From assembly GCF_002252155.1 (NCBI RefSeq), contig NZ_NEFD01000003.1:1-64000 (forward strand): DNA of 64,000 nt. Direction: 5' to 3'. Made by a program: the position numbers and the translations under genes. Shown piece by piece: positions 19,674 through 28,320 of this stretch; positions within the stretch are counted from its first letter, which is position 1; each line of letters opens with the position of its first letter. The notes under the pieces are model-generated. The model searched no databases. It was not told the origin of the DNA and saw nothing but the letters and a program-made list of their open reading frames with translations. The stretch comes from Wohlfahrtiimonas sp. G9077. Its GTDB lineage: Bacteria; Pseudomonadota; Gammaproteobacteria; Cardiobacteriales; Wohlfahrtiimonadaceae.

Positions 19674-20324
19674 ATGAGACATATTAAGAAGTTCGGGGCT
19701 TTGTCTCTTTTAGGGCTATTGCCTTTCATCGGTCATGCGGATGAAGGTGAAGCAGTTTACACAAAAGGCGGGGAAAAACCTCAAGCTTTGGCATGTACAA
19801 CGTGTCATGGCGCGCAAGGTTTAGGCTTACCAGCAGCAGGTTATCCAAATGTGACCGGCATGTCTGCCGACTATTTGGCAAAACAACTGCACGATTTTAG
19901 AGATGGCACACGCAGCCATCCGATCATGGATCCCATTGCACGCGCATTGAGTGATGATGAAATCGATTCAGTGACAGAATACATGGAATCTTTTGACGTG
20001 AAAGAAGTGCCGATGATTACGCGCGCAGCAACGCCAACGGATGAAGGCAGCTGGTTGGCACTTCGTGGGGATTGGAGCCGCAATGTTCCTGAATGTGTGG
20101 CTTGTCATGGTCCAAGCGGCGTGGGCGTTGGTGAATCTTTCCCACGTTTGGCCGATCAAAGTTCTGTGTACATCGTCAACCAATTAAAAGCTTGGCAAAA
20201 TGGCACGCGCCACAATGACCAAGATGATTTAATGGGACACATTGCACGTGCATTGACAGAAGATGAAATGAAGGCAGTGGCAGAATATTTCGCCACCATT
20301 TCCGATCAACAAGAGGAGAAATAA
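19674..20324 (+). CDS. tsdB: dihaem cytochrome c4-type protein, probable TsdB
   Basis: A 216-aa exported cytochrome with signal peptide (about 1-22, cut near GHADEG) and two similar haem-binding halves, CTTCH at 41-45 and CVACH at 141-145, each followed by Gly-rich and Pro-containing loops and a distal Met region. This is the cytochrome c4 architecture. It is followed two bases after its stop by a TsdA-like gene. In several bacteria a TsdB dihaem cytochrome is the electron acceptor of thiosulfate dehydrogenase TsdA, and the gene order fits. Without that neighbour it would be called a generic cytochrome c4. Its start has GAGGAGG close upstream. Confidence 0.85.
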   Translation: MRHIKKFGALSLLGLLPFIGHADEGEAVYTKGGEKPQALACTTCHGAQGLGLPAAGYPNVTGMSADYLAKQLHDFRDGTRSHPIMDPIARALSDDEIDSVTEYMESFDVKEVPMITRAATPTDEGSWLALRGDWSRNVPECVACHGPSGVGVGESFPRLADQSSVYIVNQLKAWQNGTRHNDQDDLMGHIARALTEDEMKAVAEYFATISDQQEEK

Positions 20325-20326
20325 TC

Positions 20327-21253
20327 ATGAAAAAGCTATTAGTGGCATCTTTAGCGGCAGCGTTCATCTCTCCTGTGGCACTTGCGGATCATCCCATTAA
20401 AATGGAAGATCAATCCCAGTTAAAACAAGCGCCTGCGATTGCAGATGGTCAAGAGTATCACAAGCCGCCTTCAGAAAAAGATCTCCCAGACAATGCCTTT
20501 GGCGATATGGTGAGAAAAGGGCATGCAATTTTCGTGGATACGAAAAACCAATTGCCTGAATATGTGGGCAATGGCATGAACTGTGTGAACTGTCACATGG
20601 ATCAAGGCCGCTTAGCCAATGCTGCACCAATGTGGGGCGCATATCCTATGTATCCTGCGTACCGCAGCAAAAATAACAAAGTGAATACATTTGCAGAACG
20701 CATTCAAGGTTGCTTCCAATTCAGTATGGATGGCACGCCACCTGCGGCAGACAGCGATGCCATGACAGCGCTCATCACGTATTCTTACTGGTTAGCGCAA
20801 GGTGCACCGACAGGTAAATCATTGCCAGGTCGTGCGTATCCGGATGTGCCAAAACCAGAAGGTGGTTACAGCATCGAAAATGGTGCCAAAGTGTATGCAG
20901 AAAATTGTTCCTTCTGTCATGGTGCCGATGGCATGGGCCAAAAAGTTGGCGATAACTATGTGTTTCCACCACTTTGGGGCAAAGATTCCTTCAACTGGGG
21001 CGCAGGGATGCACCGCATCAATACTGCCGCGACCTTCATTAAAGCGAACATGCCATTGGGTAAAGGCAATACATTGACAGACCAAGAAGCTTGGGATGTT
21101 GCTGCCTTCATGAATAGCCATGAGCGCCCACAAGATCCGCGTCTGGTGGATGGTTCTGTTGAGAAAACCAAAGAGAAATATCATGCCAATGATGGTGTGA
21201 ACCTCTATGGTGTGGAAGTGAATGGTAAAATTTTAGGTCAAGGCATTGAATAA
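20327..21253 (+). CDS. tsdA: dihaem cytochrome c, probable thiosulfate dehydrogenase TsdA
   Basis: A 308-aa periplasmic dihaem cytochrome with signal peptide (1-20, ALA cut). Haem 1 binds at CVNCH (86-90) and haem 2 at CSFCH (194-198). The segment RIQGCFQFSMDG (C129) matches the conserved region of TsdA that supplies the unusual cysteine ligand to the active-site haem. TsdA couples two thiosulfates to tetrathionate, or runs in reverse as a tetrathionate reductase in some organisms; direction cannot be told from sequence. It follows tsdB with a two-base gap and AGGAG upstream, and is closed by a terminator. A SoxA/other dihaem cytochrome is the alternative. Confidence 0.83.
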   Translation: MKKLLVASLAAAFISPVALADHPIKMEDQSQLKQAPAIADGQEYHKPPSEKDLPDNAFGDMVRKGHAIFVDTKNQLPEYVGNGMNCVNCHMDQGRLANAAPMWGAYPMYPAYRSKNNKVNTFAERIQGCFQFSMDGTPPAADSDAMTALITYSYWLAQGAPTGKSLPGRAYPDVPKPEGGYSIENGAKVYAENCSFCHGADGMGQKVGDNYVFPPLWGKDSFNWGAGMHRINTAATFIKANMPLGKGNTLTDQEAWDVAAFMNSHERPQDPRLVDGSVEKTKEKYHANDGVNLYGVEVNGKILGQGIE

Positions 21254-21272
21254 GTCATAGGCCAATGGATCA

Positions 21273-21308
21273 ATGCCCTGATGATGCAAATCATCGGGGT
21301 ATTTTTTT
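21273..21308 (+). terminator. rho-independent terminator after tsdBA
   Basis: CCCTGATGAT (21276-21285) pairs with ATCATCGGGG (21290-21299), one G-U pair, around a GCAA tetraloop, extended by three more pairs and followed by seven T residues (21302-21308). Confidence 0.9.
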
Positions 21309-21370
21309 ATCTTTGCGATGAGCACTGTATAATCATTGCTCATGATAGAGCGCGTTAAAAAGGTTGATGA

Positions 21371-23260
21371 GTGATTAAACAAATTTTGCAAAGTGTTGGA
21401 ATGATCTTGTGTTTGTTCGCTGTGGCGTACGGTGATCACATTGAAAATTATCATGTGGCCGTGCATTTAACGAATAAGGGCAACATTGATGTCAAAGAGA
21501 CCATCACGATTGAGACAGATCATGAAGAGGTGCGCCGCGGCATCGTGCGGGACATCCCTACAGGCTTTCAGCTGTTGCAAAAACCCGTTGAAACGCCGGT
21601 CAAAGTGCGCCATGTATTGCGTGATGGGCGCTCTGAACCTTATACCCTTGAGCCGTATGAAGGTGGCGTGCGGATTTTAACGGGTGCCGCCATTGATGAT
21701 CCGAGCCACTATTTACCAAAAGGCAAACATACGTTTGTGATTGAGTGGCGCAGTGATCACCATGTGCGTAGCCTCAAAGATTATGATGAGCTTTACCTAA
21801 ATGTTATCGGGCAACAGTGGACGCTGCCCATCACGCATGCGAGCGCAACCTTGTATTTGCCGCGTTCTGTGTCGGAGATTCAATCGGCCGGTTATTATGG
21901 CAGTCTTGGCAGCAAAAAAGCGGCGGATGTTAAGGTGATTTCACCGCATGAAATCAATTTTTCTGTGCCTGTGCCATTAAAGCCGCACGAAGGTTTGACG
22001 ATTGCCACAGGCTTTACCGCAGGCATCATTCATGGTGTGGAGCCAGATTGGACAGATTTAATCATGGCGCGCGCATTGCATTATCTACCAAGCTTTATGC
22101 AACCTGTGAATGTGGTGTTTTTGATTTTACTGGTGCTTATGAGCGTTTGGTTTGTGGGTGGTCGTTTACTGTTAAAAATGTGGCGAGGACAGCAAGATGA
22201 CAACATGCGCTACGCACCGCCCGATGGATTGACGTTAGAAGAGATGTTTTATTTGGGCAATGATCCTATTGATCCGCCGTTGGATCGTGCGGCATTGGCA
22301 TTGCTTGTGGATCTTCATCAAAAAGGCGCCGTGACGTTGGATGAATATGGCAACATTGAACGTCAACCGGCAGCAAATATTCATGGGCATTTAGAGGCAG
22401 CAGAGCAACAATTGCTTCGCGATTGGCAGGATCAAGACATCAAGGGATTGCGCGGCGCGATTCAAAGTTTGCGCGGCCATTTGATTCATGGCTTTGACTA
22501 TTTTTATGCGCCGAAAATGAAGCTCTATGTGGGTTTTGGCCTTGCCATCATTGCCGGTGTGATGGCATTGGCAACACTGTATTTGCAGCTAGAGATTTTC
22601 ATGAGCTTGATCTTTATGGCAATTGCAGCGGTGAAATTGATTCGCCCTGTGATCATGGATTTTTTAATGCGTGACCAAAAGGATGACGATGAGCAAGCCT
22701 CATGGATTTTATGTGGCTTTGGGGCGATTTTTGGCGGCTTACCACTTTATGCAACGCAAGAAGATTGGCTGCCAAAGCCTTTAACGGATGCTGAGTTTAT
22801 TTTGATGTATCTATGTGTGTTGATCCCGGTTGTGCTCATCATGATGATGCTGTTATCCATTTATGAGCGCCGTTATGTGCTGCGCCCACAATATGCGGAG
22901 GCAGCAAACGCTGTGAAAGGGTTTCAACGTTTTTTGATGGATCGTCATCCATCCAGTTTTAATTTAACGCCAGATCTATTTGAGCACTATTTGCCGCATG
23001 CCATTTTGCTCAGCGCCGATGAATATTGGTTGACGCGTTATCAAATGCTCTATCCGCACAATGATGCGGATGGTAACATGAGCAGTGCCACATTTTTTGC
23101 CGCTGCAAATCAAGCCAATTTATCCCATGCGCCGCTGCATCATCATGATAATGATCATGGCTTAGGTGGTTCAAACAACAGTGGCGGCGGTTCATCCGGT
23201 TCGGGCGGCGGTGGATCAGCTGGCGGCGGCTCTGGTGGCGGTGGCGGCAGTGGCCGTTAG
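21371..23260 (+). CDS. DUF2207 membrane protein with glycine-rich tail
   Basis: A 629-aa membrane protein of the DUF2207 family, function unknown. It has a short signal peptide (about 1-21), an extracytoplasmic beta-rich domain (about 22-220, with HIENYHVAVHLTNKGNIDVKETI at its start), a transmembrane helix near 240-262, a cytoplasmic region and further helices near 375-420 and 445-500. The C terminus is a run of more than 30 Gly/Ser residues after GLGGSNNSG, a common end for DUF2207 proteins. Start is GTG 21371 with AAGG upstream. The next gene, a VIT-type transporter, starts 31 bases after its stop and may share the transcript. Confidence 0.83.
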   Translation: MIKQILQSVGMILCLFAVAYGDHIENYHVAVHLTNKGNIDVKETITIETDHEEVRRGIVRDIPTGFQLLQKPVETPVKVRHVLRDGRSEPYTLEPYEGGVRILTGAAIDDPSHYLPKGKHTFVIEWRSDHHVRSLKDYDELYLNVIGQQWTLPITHASATLYLPRSVSEIQSAGYYGSLGSKKAADVKVISPHEINFSVPVPLKPHEGLTIATGFTAGIIHGVEPDWTDLIMARALHYLPSFMQPVNVVFLILLVLMSVWFVGGRLLLKMWRGQQDDNMRYAPPDGLTLEEMFYLGNDPIDPPLDRAALALLVDLHQKGAVTLDEYGNIERQPAANIHGHLEAAEQQLLRDWQDQDIKGLRGAIQSLRGHLIHGFDYFYAPKMKLYVGFGLAIIAGVMALATLYLQLEIFMSLIFMAIAAVKLIRPVIMDFLMRDQKDDDEQASWILCGFGAIFGGLPLYATQEDWLPKPLTDAEFILMYLCVLIPVVLIMMMLLSIYERRYVLRPQYAEAANAVKGFQRFLMDRHPSSFNLTPDLFEHYLPHAILLSADEYWLTRYQMLYPHNDADGNMSSATFFAAANQANLSHAPLHHHDNDHGLGGSNNSGGGSSGSGGGGSAGGGSGGGGGSGR

Positions 23261-23291
23261 TGATCGATGACAATGATAAGATAAGGGTCCT

Positions 23292-23990
23292 ATGAAAAAG
23301 AAGAAAGATCAAAAGCATCAAGGGGCGATTGAAAATCGTTTAAACATTTTACGGGCAGGCGTACTCGGCGCGAATGATGGCATCATCTCAACGGCGGGGC
23401 TCGTGATTGGAGTGGCGAGTGCAACGAATAACATCATGACCATTTTGGTGGCAGGCATTGCAGGATTATTGGCAGGGGCTTTATCCATGGCGGGCGGTGA
23501 ATATGCCTCTGTGAGTACGCAAAAAGATGTGGAGCAAGCAGAAGAGGTGAAAGAGCGTCAACGTTTGGCCGATGACTTTCAAGGAGAATCAGCGGAGCTT
23601 GTGCAATATTATGAAGACAAAGGTTTGAGTCATGCGTTGGCTACTGAGGTGGCTCATGAGTTGATGAAGGTCAATCCATTGGGTGTCAAATTAAAAACCA
23701 GCGCAAACATTACGCTCGGTGATTATGTAAGCCCATGGAATGCCGCGATCTCATCGATGTTTTCTTTTACGCTTGGTGCGGTGATTCCGTTAATCTTTAT
23801 TTTTTTATTGCCGTCACACATTAAAATTGTGGGCACATTTGCGGTGGTTTCTGTGGCGCTTGCATTAACCGGTTATGTCAGTGCCGCATTAGGTGGCGCA
23901 CCGCGTTTAAAAGCCTTGGTGCGTAATGTGATTGTGGGTATGCTGACGATGTTGGTCACATATGGATTGGGGCAGTTTGCACACATTTAA
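23292..23990 (+). CDS. VIT1/CCC1-family metal transporter
   Basis: A 232-aa membrane protein with the VIT/CCC1 pattern. The first helix region NILRAGVLGANDGIISTAGLVIGV carries the family's ND motif, a second helix ends in GALSMAGGEYASVSTQKD, a charged cytoplasmic segment (about 80-140) follows, and three C-terminal helices complete it. Family members export Fe(II) or Mn(II) from the cytoplasm (vacuolar loading in plants and yeast). The cytoplasmic segment is where VIT proteins bind metal. ATG 23292 has AAGGGT upstream. A bidirectional terminator separates it from prfC. Confidence 0.88.
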   Translation: MKKKKDQKHQGAIENRLNILRAGVLGANDGIISTAGLVIGVASATNNIMTILVAGIAGLLAGALSMAGGEYASVSTQKDVEQAEEVKERQRLADDFQGESAELVQYYEDKGLSHALATEVAHELMKVNPLGVKLKTSANITLGDYVSPWNAAISSMFSFTLGAVIPLIFIFLLPSHIKIVGTFAVVSVALALTGYVSAALGGAPRLKALVRNVIVGMLTMLVTYGLGQFAHI

Positions 23991-24006
23991 ATGATCGGTG
24001 CAAAAA

Positions 24007-24030
24007 AAATCCCTCAGATGAGGGATTTTT
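24007..24030. terminator. bidirectional terminator between the VIT gene and prfC
   Basis: AAATCCCTC (24007-24015) pairs with GAGGGATTT (24020-24028), with an A run to the left and a T run to the right, so it can serve both converging genes. Confidence 0.88.
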
Positions 24031-24040
24031 GATGTCTGGA

Positions 24041-25630
24041 TTAATTGACGCCATGCTCACGCGTAGCTGTAAATTTAATGTCCGGATGGCGCTCTTGCGC
24101 GAGTGTTAAATTCACGCGTGTGGGCGCAATGTAAACATATTCACCAGAATGGTCAATGGCTAAGTTGTCATAGCATTTATTGATGAAGTTTTCGAATGTT
24201 TTGCCATCTTTACAAGAGACCCAGCGCGCAGTCGATACATTCACTGCTTCAAAGATACAGTCTACATTGTAGTCAGTTTTAAGGCGATGCATGACAACGT
24301 CAAATTGCAAAATGCCCACAGCACCAATGATGAGATCATTGCTGTTGAGTGGTTTAAAGAGCTGGGTTGCCCCTTCTTCACAGAGCTCTTCTAAACCTTT
24401 TTGAAGCTGCTTCATTTTCAGTGGATCACGAAGACGCGCACGGCGGAACAATTCAGGTGCAAAGTCAGGAATGCCGGTGAATACCAAATCCTCGCCTTCT
24501 GTAAAGGTATCACCGATGCGGATGGTGCCATGGTTGTGAATGCCGATGATGTCGCCTGCATAAGCTTCTGTTAAGTGCTCACGCTCTGAGGCCATAAACG
24601 TCAAAGCATCTGGAATTTTGATGTTTTTATTGATGCGTGCATGGCGTGCAGACATGCCCGGTGAATATTTACCAGAGCAAATACGCATAAAGGCGATGCG
24701 GTCACGGTGTTTTGGATCCATGTTTGCTTGGATTTTGAACACAAAGCCTGTGAATTTCTCTTCTGAGGGATCCACAACACGCGTTGTGGTGGCGTGGCCT
24801 TTGGGTGGCGGGGCGATTTTTACAAAGCCATCGAGCATCTCTTGCACACCAAAGTTCGTCACGGCAGAACCAAAGTACACGGGTGTTAATTGACCGGCCA
24901 AATAATCCTCTAAATTAAACTCATTACTTGCACCGCGCACCAATTCTAACTCCTCACGGAATTCATCGGCTTTAGCGCCGAGCACTTCATCTAACTCAGG
25001 ATTGTCTAATCCTTGAATGATGCGGCTGTCATGTTTTTTACCATCTTTATGCACTTCATAAAGCGCCACGTAATCATCAATTAAGTGGTACACGCCTTTG
25101 AGTTCTTTACCCATGCCAATTGGCCACGTGATGGGCGCGCATTGGATTTTTAAAACATTTTCCACTTCATCCAATAGATCAATCGGATCTTTACCTTCGC
25201 GATCTAATTTGTTGATGAAAGTCATGATGGGCGTATCGCGCAGACGGCAAACTTCCATGAGTTTAATGGTTCGCTCTTCAACACCTTTTGCACAGTCGAT
25301 CACCATTAAGGCAGAATCCACCGCTGTGAGTGTGCGATACGTATCTTCAGAGAAGTCTTCATGCCCCGGTGTATCGAGCAAGTTGATCATTTTGTCTTTA
25401 TACGGAAACTGCATCACAGATGATGTGATGGAAATCCCGCGTTGTTTTTCAAGCTCCATCCAGTCAGATGTTGCATGACGCGCTGCCTTACGACCTTTAA
25501 CCGTGCCTGCTAAGCTGATTGCACCCCCAAATAGAAGGAGCTTTTCGGTCATTGTCGTTTTACCTGCGTCAGGGTGAGCAATAATCGCAAACGTGCGTCT
25601 GCGCTGCATCTCTTGAATCATTCCTGCCAT
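24041..25630 (-). CDS. prfC: peptide chain release factor 3
   Basis: A 529-aa translational GTPase, the same length as E. coli RF3, that recycles RF1/RF2 from the ribosome after termination. G1 is AHPDAGKTT near residue 18, followed by [27 protein letters not shown] and the RF3-typical [19 protein letters not shown] and [13 protein letters not shown]. Its closest paralogue would be EF-G, but these latter segments are RF3-specific. The start ATG 25630 reproduces the family length; there is no convincing Shine-Dalgarno. Confidence 0.96.
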   Translation of the reverse strand: MAGMIQEMQRRRTFAIIAHPDAGKTTMTEKLLLFGGAISLAGTVKGRKAARHATSDWMELEKQRGISITSSVMQFPYKDKMINLLDTPGHEDFSEDTYRTLTAVDSALMVIDCAKGVEERTIKLMEVCRLRDTPIMTFINKLDREGKDPIDLLDEVENVLKIQCAPITWPIGMGKELKGVYHLIDDYVALYEVHKDGKKHDSRIIQGLDNPELDEVLGAKADEFREELELVRGASNEFNLEDYLAGQLTPVYFGSAVTNFGVQEMLDGFVKIAPPPKGHATTTRVVDPSEEKFTGFVFKIQANMDPKHRDRIAFMRICSGKYSPGMSARHARINKNIKIPDALTFMASEREHLTEAYAGDIIGIHNHGTIRIGDTFTEGEDLVFTGIPDFAPELFRRARLRDPLKMKQLQKGLEELCEEGATQLFKPLNSNDLIIGAVGILQFDVVMHRLKTDYNVDCIFEAVNVSTARWVSCKDGKTFENFINKCYDNLAIDHSGEYVYIAPTRVNLTLAQERHPDIKFTATREHGVN

Positions 25631-25762
25631 AAATGTCTGTTGCCTAATTAAAAATTCGATAAACTAACCATTTTACATGATTTGTCGCCATTGATGGCAA
25701 ATAAAAATATGGATTTATAGTAAACTGAGCGCACCGATCCATTAAACTAAAAAGGATGTGCC

Positions 25763-26695
25763 ATGTCAGACTTTGATCGTAACTGGGCGATTTATTTAAA
25801 TCATTATCGCCCGGATGTCCTCTTTCCCGAAATGCCTCAGCCTGTGAAAGCTGCGCGTCCGATTGCCTCACTTTTAGAGATTGCAGATGAATTTGATGTC
25901 ATGCTGCTTGATGGCTTTGGCGTATTGAATGTGGGGCCTAATCCCATCGATGGCATGCCAGAGGTGATCAATGCCTTAATGGCAAGCGGCAAACAGGCGT
26001 TTGTGTTAACGAATGGCGCAACATTTCCTGTGGCCATTAATGCGGCGCGTTATCCTAAATGGGGTTATCCGATTCCATTGGCGCAAGTGATTTCATCACG
26101 CATGGCGGCAGAGCATGCGATTGCTGCGCACCCATTAACAGCCCTTGATCAATTGTGGGGCGTGGTGGGTTCGCCTCATTATGATGCTTCGACCATTGAC
26201 GCAAGAACGGTGTATTTAACAGAAGAGAACATTGATAAAGTCGATGGCATTCTCTTTTTAGGTACGATGGAATGGAGCCCTGAGAAACAAGCGTGGCTTG
26301 TTGAGCATTTAAAGAAACATCCGCGCCCCATTTTGATTGGTAATCCCGATGTGTGCGCGCCTTTAGCCACAGGCTTTACAGTGGAACCCGGACAATATGC
26401 TTTAGACTTTAAAGCAATTGATGGTGTGGATGTGCAATTTTTTGGCAAGCCCTTTCAATTGTGTTATTCATTGAGCTATGAGCGCATTTGCTCAATTGTG
26501 GGTGATGTTCCTCTTGATCGTGTTTTGATGGTGGGCGATACATTGCATACGGATATTTTAGGCGGCAACACTTGCGGCATGAAAACGGCATTGATGGCCG
26601 ATTATGGCTTTTTAAGGGGGCAGGATCCTTATCCATATATTGAAGCTTCCGGTATTACACCAGACTTTGTGGTGAGTCGCGCGCATCACAGATAA
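25763..26695 (+). CDS. HAD-superfamily class IIA hydrolase with altered motif I
   Basis: A 310-aa HAD protein of the NagD-like class IIA with its C2 cap. The first catalytic Asp is D50 in MLLDGFGVLNVG, motif II is FVLTNGA, and the C-terminal block VLMVGDTLHTDILGGNTCGMKTALMADYG is intact with GKPF before it. The usual acid/base Asp two residues after D50 is replaced by Phe (D-G-F-G). A Trp or other aromatic at that position is known in the TIGR01459 subfamily, whose substrate is not established. Phosphatase activity may therefore be weak or different. Start ATG 25763 has AAGGATG upstream. A terminator follows. Confidence 0.85.
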   Translation: MSDFDRNWAIYLNHYRPDVLFPEMPQPVKAARPIASLLEIADEFDVMLLDGFGVLNVGPNPIDGMPEVINALMASGKQAFVLTNGATFPVAINAARYPKWGYPIPLAQVISSRMAAEHAIAAHPLTALDQLWGVVGSPHYDASTIDARTVYLTEENIDKVDGILFLGTMEWSPEKQAWLVEHLKKHPRPILIGNPDVCAPLATGFTVEPGQYALDFKAIDGVDVQFFGKPFQLCYSLSYERICSIVGDVPLDRVLMVGDTLHTDILGGNTCGMKTALMADYGFLRGQDPYPYIEASGITPDFVVSRAHHR

Positions 26696-26707
26696 ATGAC
26701 CCACAAA

Positions 26708-26736
26708 AAAAGCTGGTTTTCACCAGCTTTTGTTTT
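26708..26736. terminator. rho-independent terminator after the HAD gene
   Basis: AAAAGCTGGT (26708-26717) pairs with ACCAGCTTTT (26722-26731) around a 4-base loop, with A and T runs on the two sides. It can serve both the HAD gene and the convergent lipoprotein gene. Confidence 0.85.
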
Positions 26737-26887
26737 ATTCATCATCGTCTAACGTTGAGATTTCACAGTTGTTATTGGTATTGCCATGCAATACGCATTG
26801 CTCTAAACGCTCAGCTTCGCTATAAGGAGAAGTGCACGCGGTCAAGCAAGCAAGGGCAGCGATGAGAATCATGAATTTTTTATACAT
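26735..26887 (-). CDS. small lipoprotein, 50 aa
   Basis: A 50-residue protein with a lipoprotein signal: MYKKF, a hydrophobic segment and the lipobox LTAC with the lipidated cysteine at C18. The mature part is about 33 residues, with two more cysteines (QCVLHGNTNNNCEIS) that could form a disulfide, and an acidic DDDE end. ATG 26887 is used because GGAA lies eight bases upstream; the longer frame to 26953 adds a segment without signal character. No family is recognised. Small entericidin-like or osmotic lipoproteins are a possible comparison, but nothing here proves it. Confidence 0.72.
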   Translation of the reverse strand: MYKKFMILIAALACLTACTSPYSEAERLEQCVLHGNTNNNCEISTLDDDE

Positions 26888-26995
26888 TGATGGATTCCAA
26901 ATAGATCGATTAAACACAGTGAGAGTGTAGCAATCTTCAGATGGTAAATACAATGGGATTTGGAAATTTAGATATTGACTGAGTGAGCCAAAAAA

Positions 26996-27072
26996 TGGCG
27001 GAGCGGACGGGACTCGAACCCGCGACCCCCTGCGTGACAGGCAGGTATTCTAACCAGCTGAACTACCGCTCC
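26996..27072 (-). tRNA. tRNA-Asp (GTC), copy 1
   Basis: On the minus strand the 77-base gene runs from GGAGCGGTAGTTCAGCTGGT to an encoded CCA. The anticodon loop CTGTCAC gives anticodon GTC, the T arm is GGGTTCGAGTCCC and the 7-bp acceptor stem is intact. It is nearly identical to E. coli tRNA-Asp and identical in all 77 bases to the second copy upstream. Confidence 0.97.
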
Positions 27073-27096
27073 GTGAGATCGGAAGTGTGAAGATAA

Positions 27097-27173
27097 TGGC
27101 GGAGCGGACGGGACTCGAACCCGCGACCCCCTGCGTGACAGGCAGGTATTCTAACCAGCTGAACTACCGCTCC
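27097..27173 (-). tRNA. tRNA-Asp (GTC), copy 2
   Basis: A second 77-base copy, identical to the first including the encoded CCA, 24 bases upstream in transcription order. Both are read from the promoter at 27202-27229. Confidence 0.97.
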
Positions 27174-27201
27174 GGAATCTCTTCAACTTCAGAGGAGTTG
27201 C

Positions 27202-27229
27202 ATTATACACAAGAAAAACGCTTTGTCAC
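27202..27229 (-). promoter_or_regulatory. sigma70 promoter of the tandem tRNA-Asp genes
   Basis: On the minus strand GTGACA (27229-27224) and a perfect TATAAT (27207-27202) are spaced by 16 bases, ending about 29 bases before the first mature tRNA base. The rest of the 27174-27378 gap is AT-rich with no gene visible; it must also hold the promoter of the epimerase gene. Confidence 0.8.
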
Positions 27230-27378
27230 ATCTTTTTTATGATTAGATCAATAATCAGTCAATTTAATGTTTCAGTATTGCCAATAAATCTCTGAATTAG
27301 GATAAAAAATAGTTTAAAAACAATATTTTCTATAAAAAAGGCGTAAACTATATTTTTTGTATGAAAAAGGTGAAATGG

Positions 27379-28266
27379 ATGAATGAAACCATTTTATTGA
27401 CGGGGGCTTCTGGTTTTTTAGGGCGTCGCATTGCACGCTTTTTACAAAGAACCGATGCTTATTTGATCACCACGAGCCGACAACAAGAGAGTTATCCGAA
27501 TCATTTGGTGCGTGATCTTGCCAATGTCACCGCGGAAATTGCCCAGAATGTGGATACGGTGATTCATTTGGCAGGTTTAAATGAAACGGCGAATGCAACA
27601 GATGCTGATTATCACACTGCAAATGTGGAGCACAGCGTGAAATTATTAGAATCTGCCATGGCAGCAGGTGTGCGGCGCTTTATTTTCATCAGCACCACAA
27701 AGGTGCATGGTGAATCAGGCATGGACATTATAGAGAACAGTCCATTTGCGCCAGCAACAGCTTATGCGCGCTCAAAACTTGCCGCTGAAATGGCATTGCA
27801 ACAAGCGGCAAAAGATCGCATTGATTTGGTGATTTTGCGTTTGCCATTGATTTATCACATCGATGCAGTCAATGAATTTGGGCATTACATTGCCATGGTG
27901 AAAGAAGGGCGTTCGTTGCCGTTTGATAAAATGGACAATCAGCGCACAATGCTGGCGCTGTGTAATTTTGAATCTGCACTGAACGCGGTATTAATGCAAC
28001 CAGAAAAGGGCAGTGACACTTTTATCATTGCCGATGGCTTTGCGTTAAGCACCACGGAGATCTTTAAAGGCATTGCGGTTTCTGCTGAAGTGCCGTTGCA
28101 GCTCTTTTATCTGCCTAAAATTATGGCCAAAGCCAGTATGAAATTGACAGGGCGCGCGCGTAGCTTTGATGAATTGTGGGGAAGTTATGTAGTGAATAGT
28201 CAATATGCACAAACCATGCTCAATTGGCAGCCTGCACGTGATTATGTGGCCAATCTCTCCAACTAA
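27379..28266 (+). CDS. NAD(P)-dependent epimerase/dehydratase (extended SDR)
   Basis: A 295-aa protein with the extended-SDR Rossmann motif TGASGFLGRRIARFL at the N terminus, VDTVIHLAGLNE, an FISTTKVHG strand carrying the catalytic Ser/Thr region, and the active site YARSK (Tyr-x-x-x-Lys) that defines the family. The fold resembles UDP-glucose 4-epimerases and related sugar-nucleotide enzymes, but the substrate cannot be assigned and no other sugar gene is nearby. I prefer ATG 27379 to the in-frame ATG 27361 because AAGGTG lies about six bases upstream of it, while nothing precedes the first. It is transcribed alone or with the next gene, 54 bases further. Confidence 0.85.
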   Translation: MNETILLTGASGFLGRRIARFLQRTDAYLITTSRQQESYPNHLVRDLANVTAEIAQNVDTVIHLAGLNETANATDADYHTANVEHSVKLLESAMAAGVRRFIFISTTKVHGESGMDIIENSPFAPATAYARSKLAAEMALQQAAKDRIDLVILRLPLIYHIDAVNEFGHYIAMVKEGRSLPFDKMDNQRTMLALCNFESALNAVLMQPEKGSDTFIIADGFALSTTEIFKGIAVSAEVPLQLFYLPKIMAKASMKLTGRARSFDELWGSYVVNSQYAQTMLNWQPARDYVANLSN

Positions 28267-28320
28267 TTTTGGTTATCTGCTACTATTAATGGTCATGATC
28301 GAATCGATAAGGAAATCATT

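Noticed and set aside
27073..27096. Spacer between the two tRNA-Asp genes contains GAGATCGGAAG, which resembles the start of a sequencing adapter
   Set aside because: Only about ten bases match, the flanking tRNA genes are intact and the spacer is a plausible genomic sequence. Coincidence is the simplest reading, though an assembly join could be tested with raw reads.
26996..27173. Tandem 77-base repeat that might be a mobile or phage attachment site
   Set aside because: Both copies are complete tRNA-Asp genes with a shared promoter, and no integrase or phage gene is nearby.
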